Assembly (NCBI RefSeq): GCF_000750955.1
Contig: NZ_CCEJ010000009.1
Location: forward strand, 124,001-188,000
Reading direction: 5' to 3'
Origin: Criblamydia sequanensis CRIB-18
GTDB taxonomy: Bacteria; Chlamydiota; Chlamydiia; Chlamydiales; Criblamydiaceae
Length of the DNA: 64,000 nucleotides
Below the pieces are notes generated by a model. That model had not been told where the DNA came from and made no database searches. It worked only from the letters and a program-made list of their open reading frames with translations. This document shows positions 63,697-64,000 of the stretch, piece by piece (position 1 is the first letter of the stretch; each line of letters begins with the position of its first letter). The position numbers and the translations under genes were made by a program.

Positions 63697-64000
63697 ATGG
63701 AAAAAACCGCTAGTGATGAACCCATCGTCGTTTGGAGCGCCTACCAAGTAGGTTTCGCAGCTTTCATTTCAGGACCGCTAGGCGCATCCTTCTTCATCGC
63801 GAGAAACTATAAAGCTCTGCAAAACATAAAAGCGGCTAATAAAAGTTTAATTATTGGTCTTTTGGGCAACTTTGTATTACTCACTTTGGCTTTTCTCTTT
63901 TTTGAAAAATGGGATAGAAGCCTTGTATTTGGAATTACCGTCTCCTATATCCTCTTTTTGTCAGAATTTGTGAAAAAATTTCAGGGAAATGAGCTGAAAG
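63697..64000 (+). CDS. Small membrane protein, 3' end outside window
   Basis: An ATG at 63697 with GGAAAG about 5 bases upstream opens a frame that has no stop up to the end of the window (101 codons). The N-terminal segment VVWSAYQVGFAAFISGPLGA and two later stretches (SLIIGLLGNFVLLTLAFLFF and a following ITVSYILFLSEFV) are likely membrane helices, separated by a polar RNYKALQNIKAANK loop. I do not recognise the family; similar short multi-helix proteins are common in chlamydiae. Confidence 0.65.
   Translation, partial: MEKTASDEPIVVWSAYQVGFAAFISGPLGASFFIARNYKALQNIKAANKSLIIGLLGNFVLLTLAFLFFEKWDRSLVFGITVSYILFLSEFVKKFQGNELK

Noticed and set aside
1-64000. tRNA or rRNA genes
   Set aside because: I looked through all intergenic stretches for T-loop (GTTCRA) and acceptor patterns and found none that folds; a tRNAscan run would be decisive.
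1-64000. CRISPR arrays, insertion sequences, prophage or integrase genes
   Set aside because: No regularly spaced repeats, transposase, integrase or phage structural genes are visible.

Overview
The window comes from an obligate intracellular bacterium of the phylum Chlamydiae. It most resembles the amoeba-associated 'environmental' families (Parachlamydiaceae/Criblamydiaceae type) rather than the reduced animal pathogens. The evidence is a set of lineage markers: a Euo-type developmental regulator, a giant fused SecDF, the YtgABC(R)D metal importer followed by dxr, a CT441-like Tsp protease, and three nucleotide transporters of the NTT (ATP/ADP translocase) family. The DNA is AT-rich. I see no tRNA, rRNA, CRISPR array, insertion sequence or prophage.

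Layout. 1-8 kb: the 3' part of an unknown protein gene, an exported FAD oxidoreductase, a pyruvate/indolepyruvate-type decarboxylase, pyrophosphatase, an unknown, a short-chain dehydrogenase and a small exported beta-barrel-like protein. 8.3-13.4 kb (minus): a tight four-gene unit of glycosyltransferase, two ABC exporter half-transporters (a heterodimer with one degenerate ATP site) and a UbiA-like membrane protein. 13.6-22.4 kb (minus): rseP, then a seven-gene run, in transcription order mrp, DUF971, ytgA, ytgB, ytgC-ytgR, ytgD and dxr. This run couples metal import, a fused metal-responsive regulator, an Fe-S carrier-like ATPase and isoprenoid synthesis. 23.2-26.4 kb: a basic chlamydial protein, a 2H-phosphoesterase-like protein without its histidines, and an NTT. 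26.9-40.7 kb: secDF, recJ, euo (minus), tsp, gltX, mscS-like, dedA-like and pgsA-like. 41.1-45.8 kb (minus): two tandem NTT genes and pgk. 45.9-50.3 kb: pdxH, a glycosyltransferase-like gene, uspA-like, a ROK sugar kinase and an AGCS sodium/amino-acid symporter. 50.3-53.4 kb (minus): a PdxS-like protein lacking the catalytic residues, followed by two paralogous unknown proteins. 53.6-56.3 kb (minus): a dnaQ-like exonuclease preceded by an unknown-tsaE-engB run. 56.4-61.4 kb: leucine-type dehydrogenase, argS, a membrane-anchored lipase-like hydrolase and a KamA/EpmB-like radical SAM enzyme. 61.5-63.6 kb (minus): two tandem copies of an unknown family, one broken by a single-base slip in an A7 run. 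The window ends inside a small membrane-protein gene.

The genes fit a host-dependent life: nucleotide import, amino-acid uptake, metal import with its own regulator, and envelope quality control (RseP, Tsp, SecDF). The places most worth a second look are the PdxS-like pseudoenzyme operon, the glycosyltransferase/ABC/UbiA unit, the mrp-DUF971-ytg-dxr operon, the histidine-less 2H protein, and the tandem pair with a conserved C-terminal block and a homopolymer frameshift.
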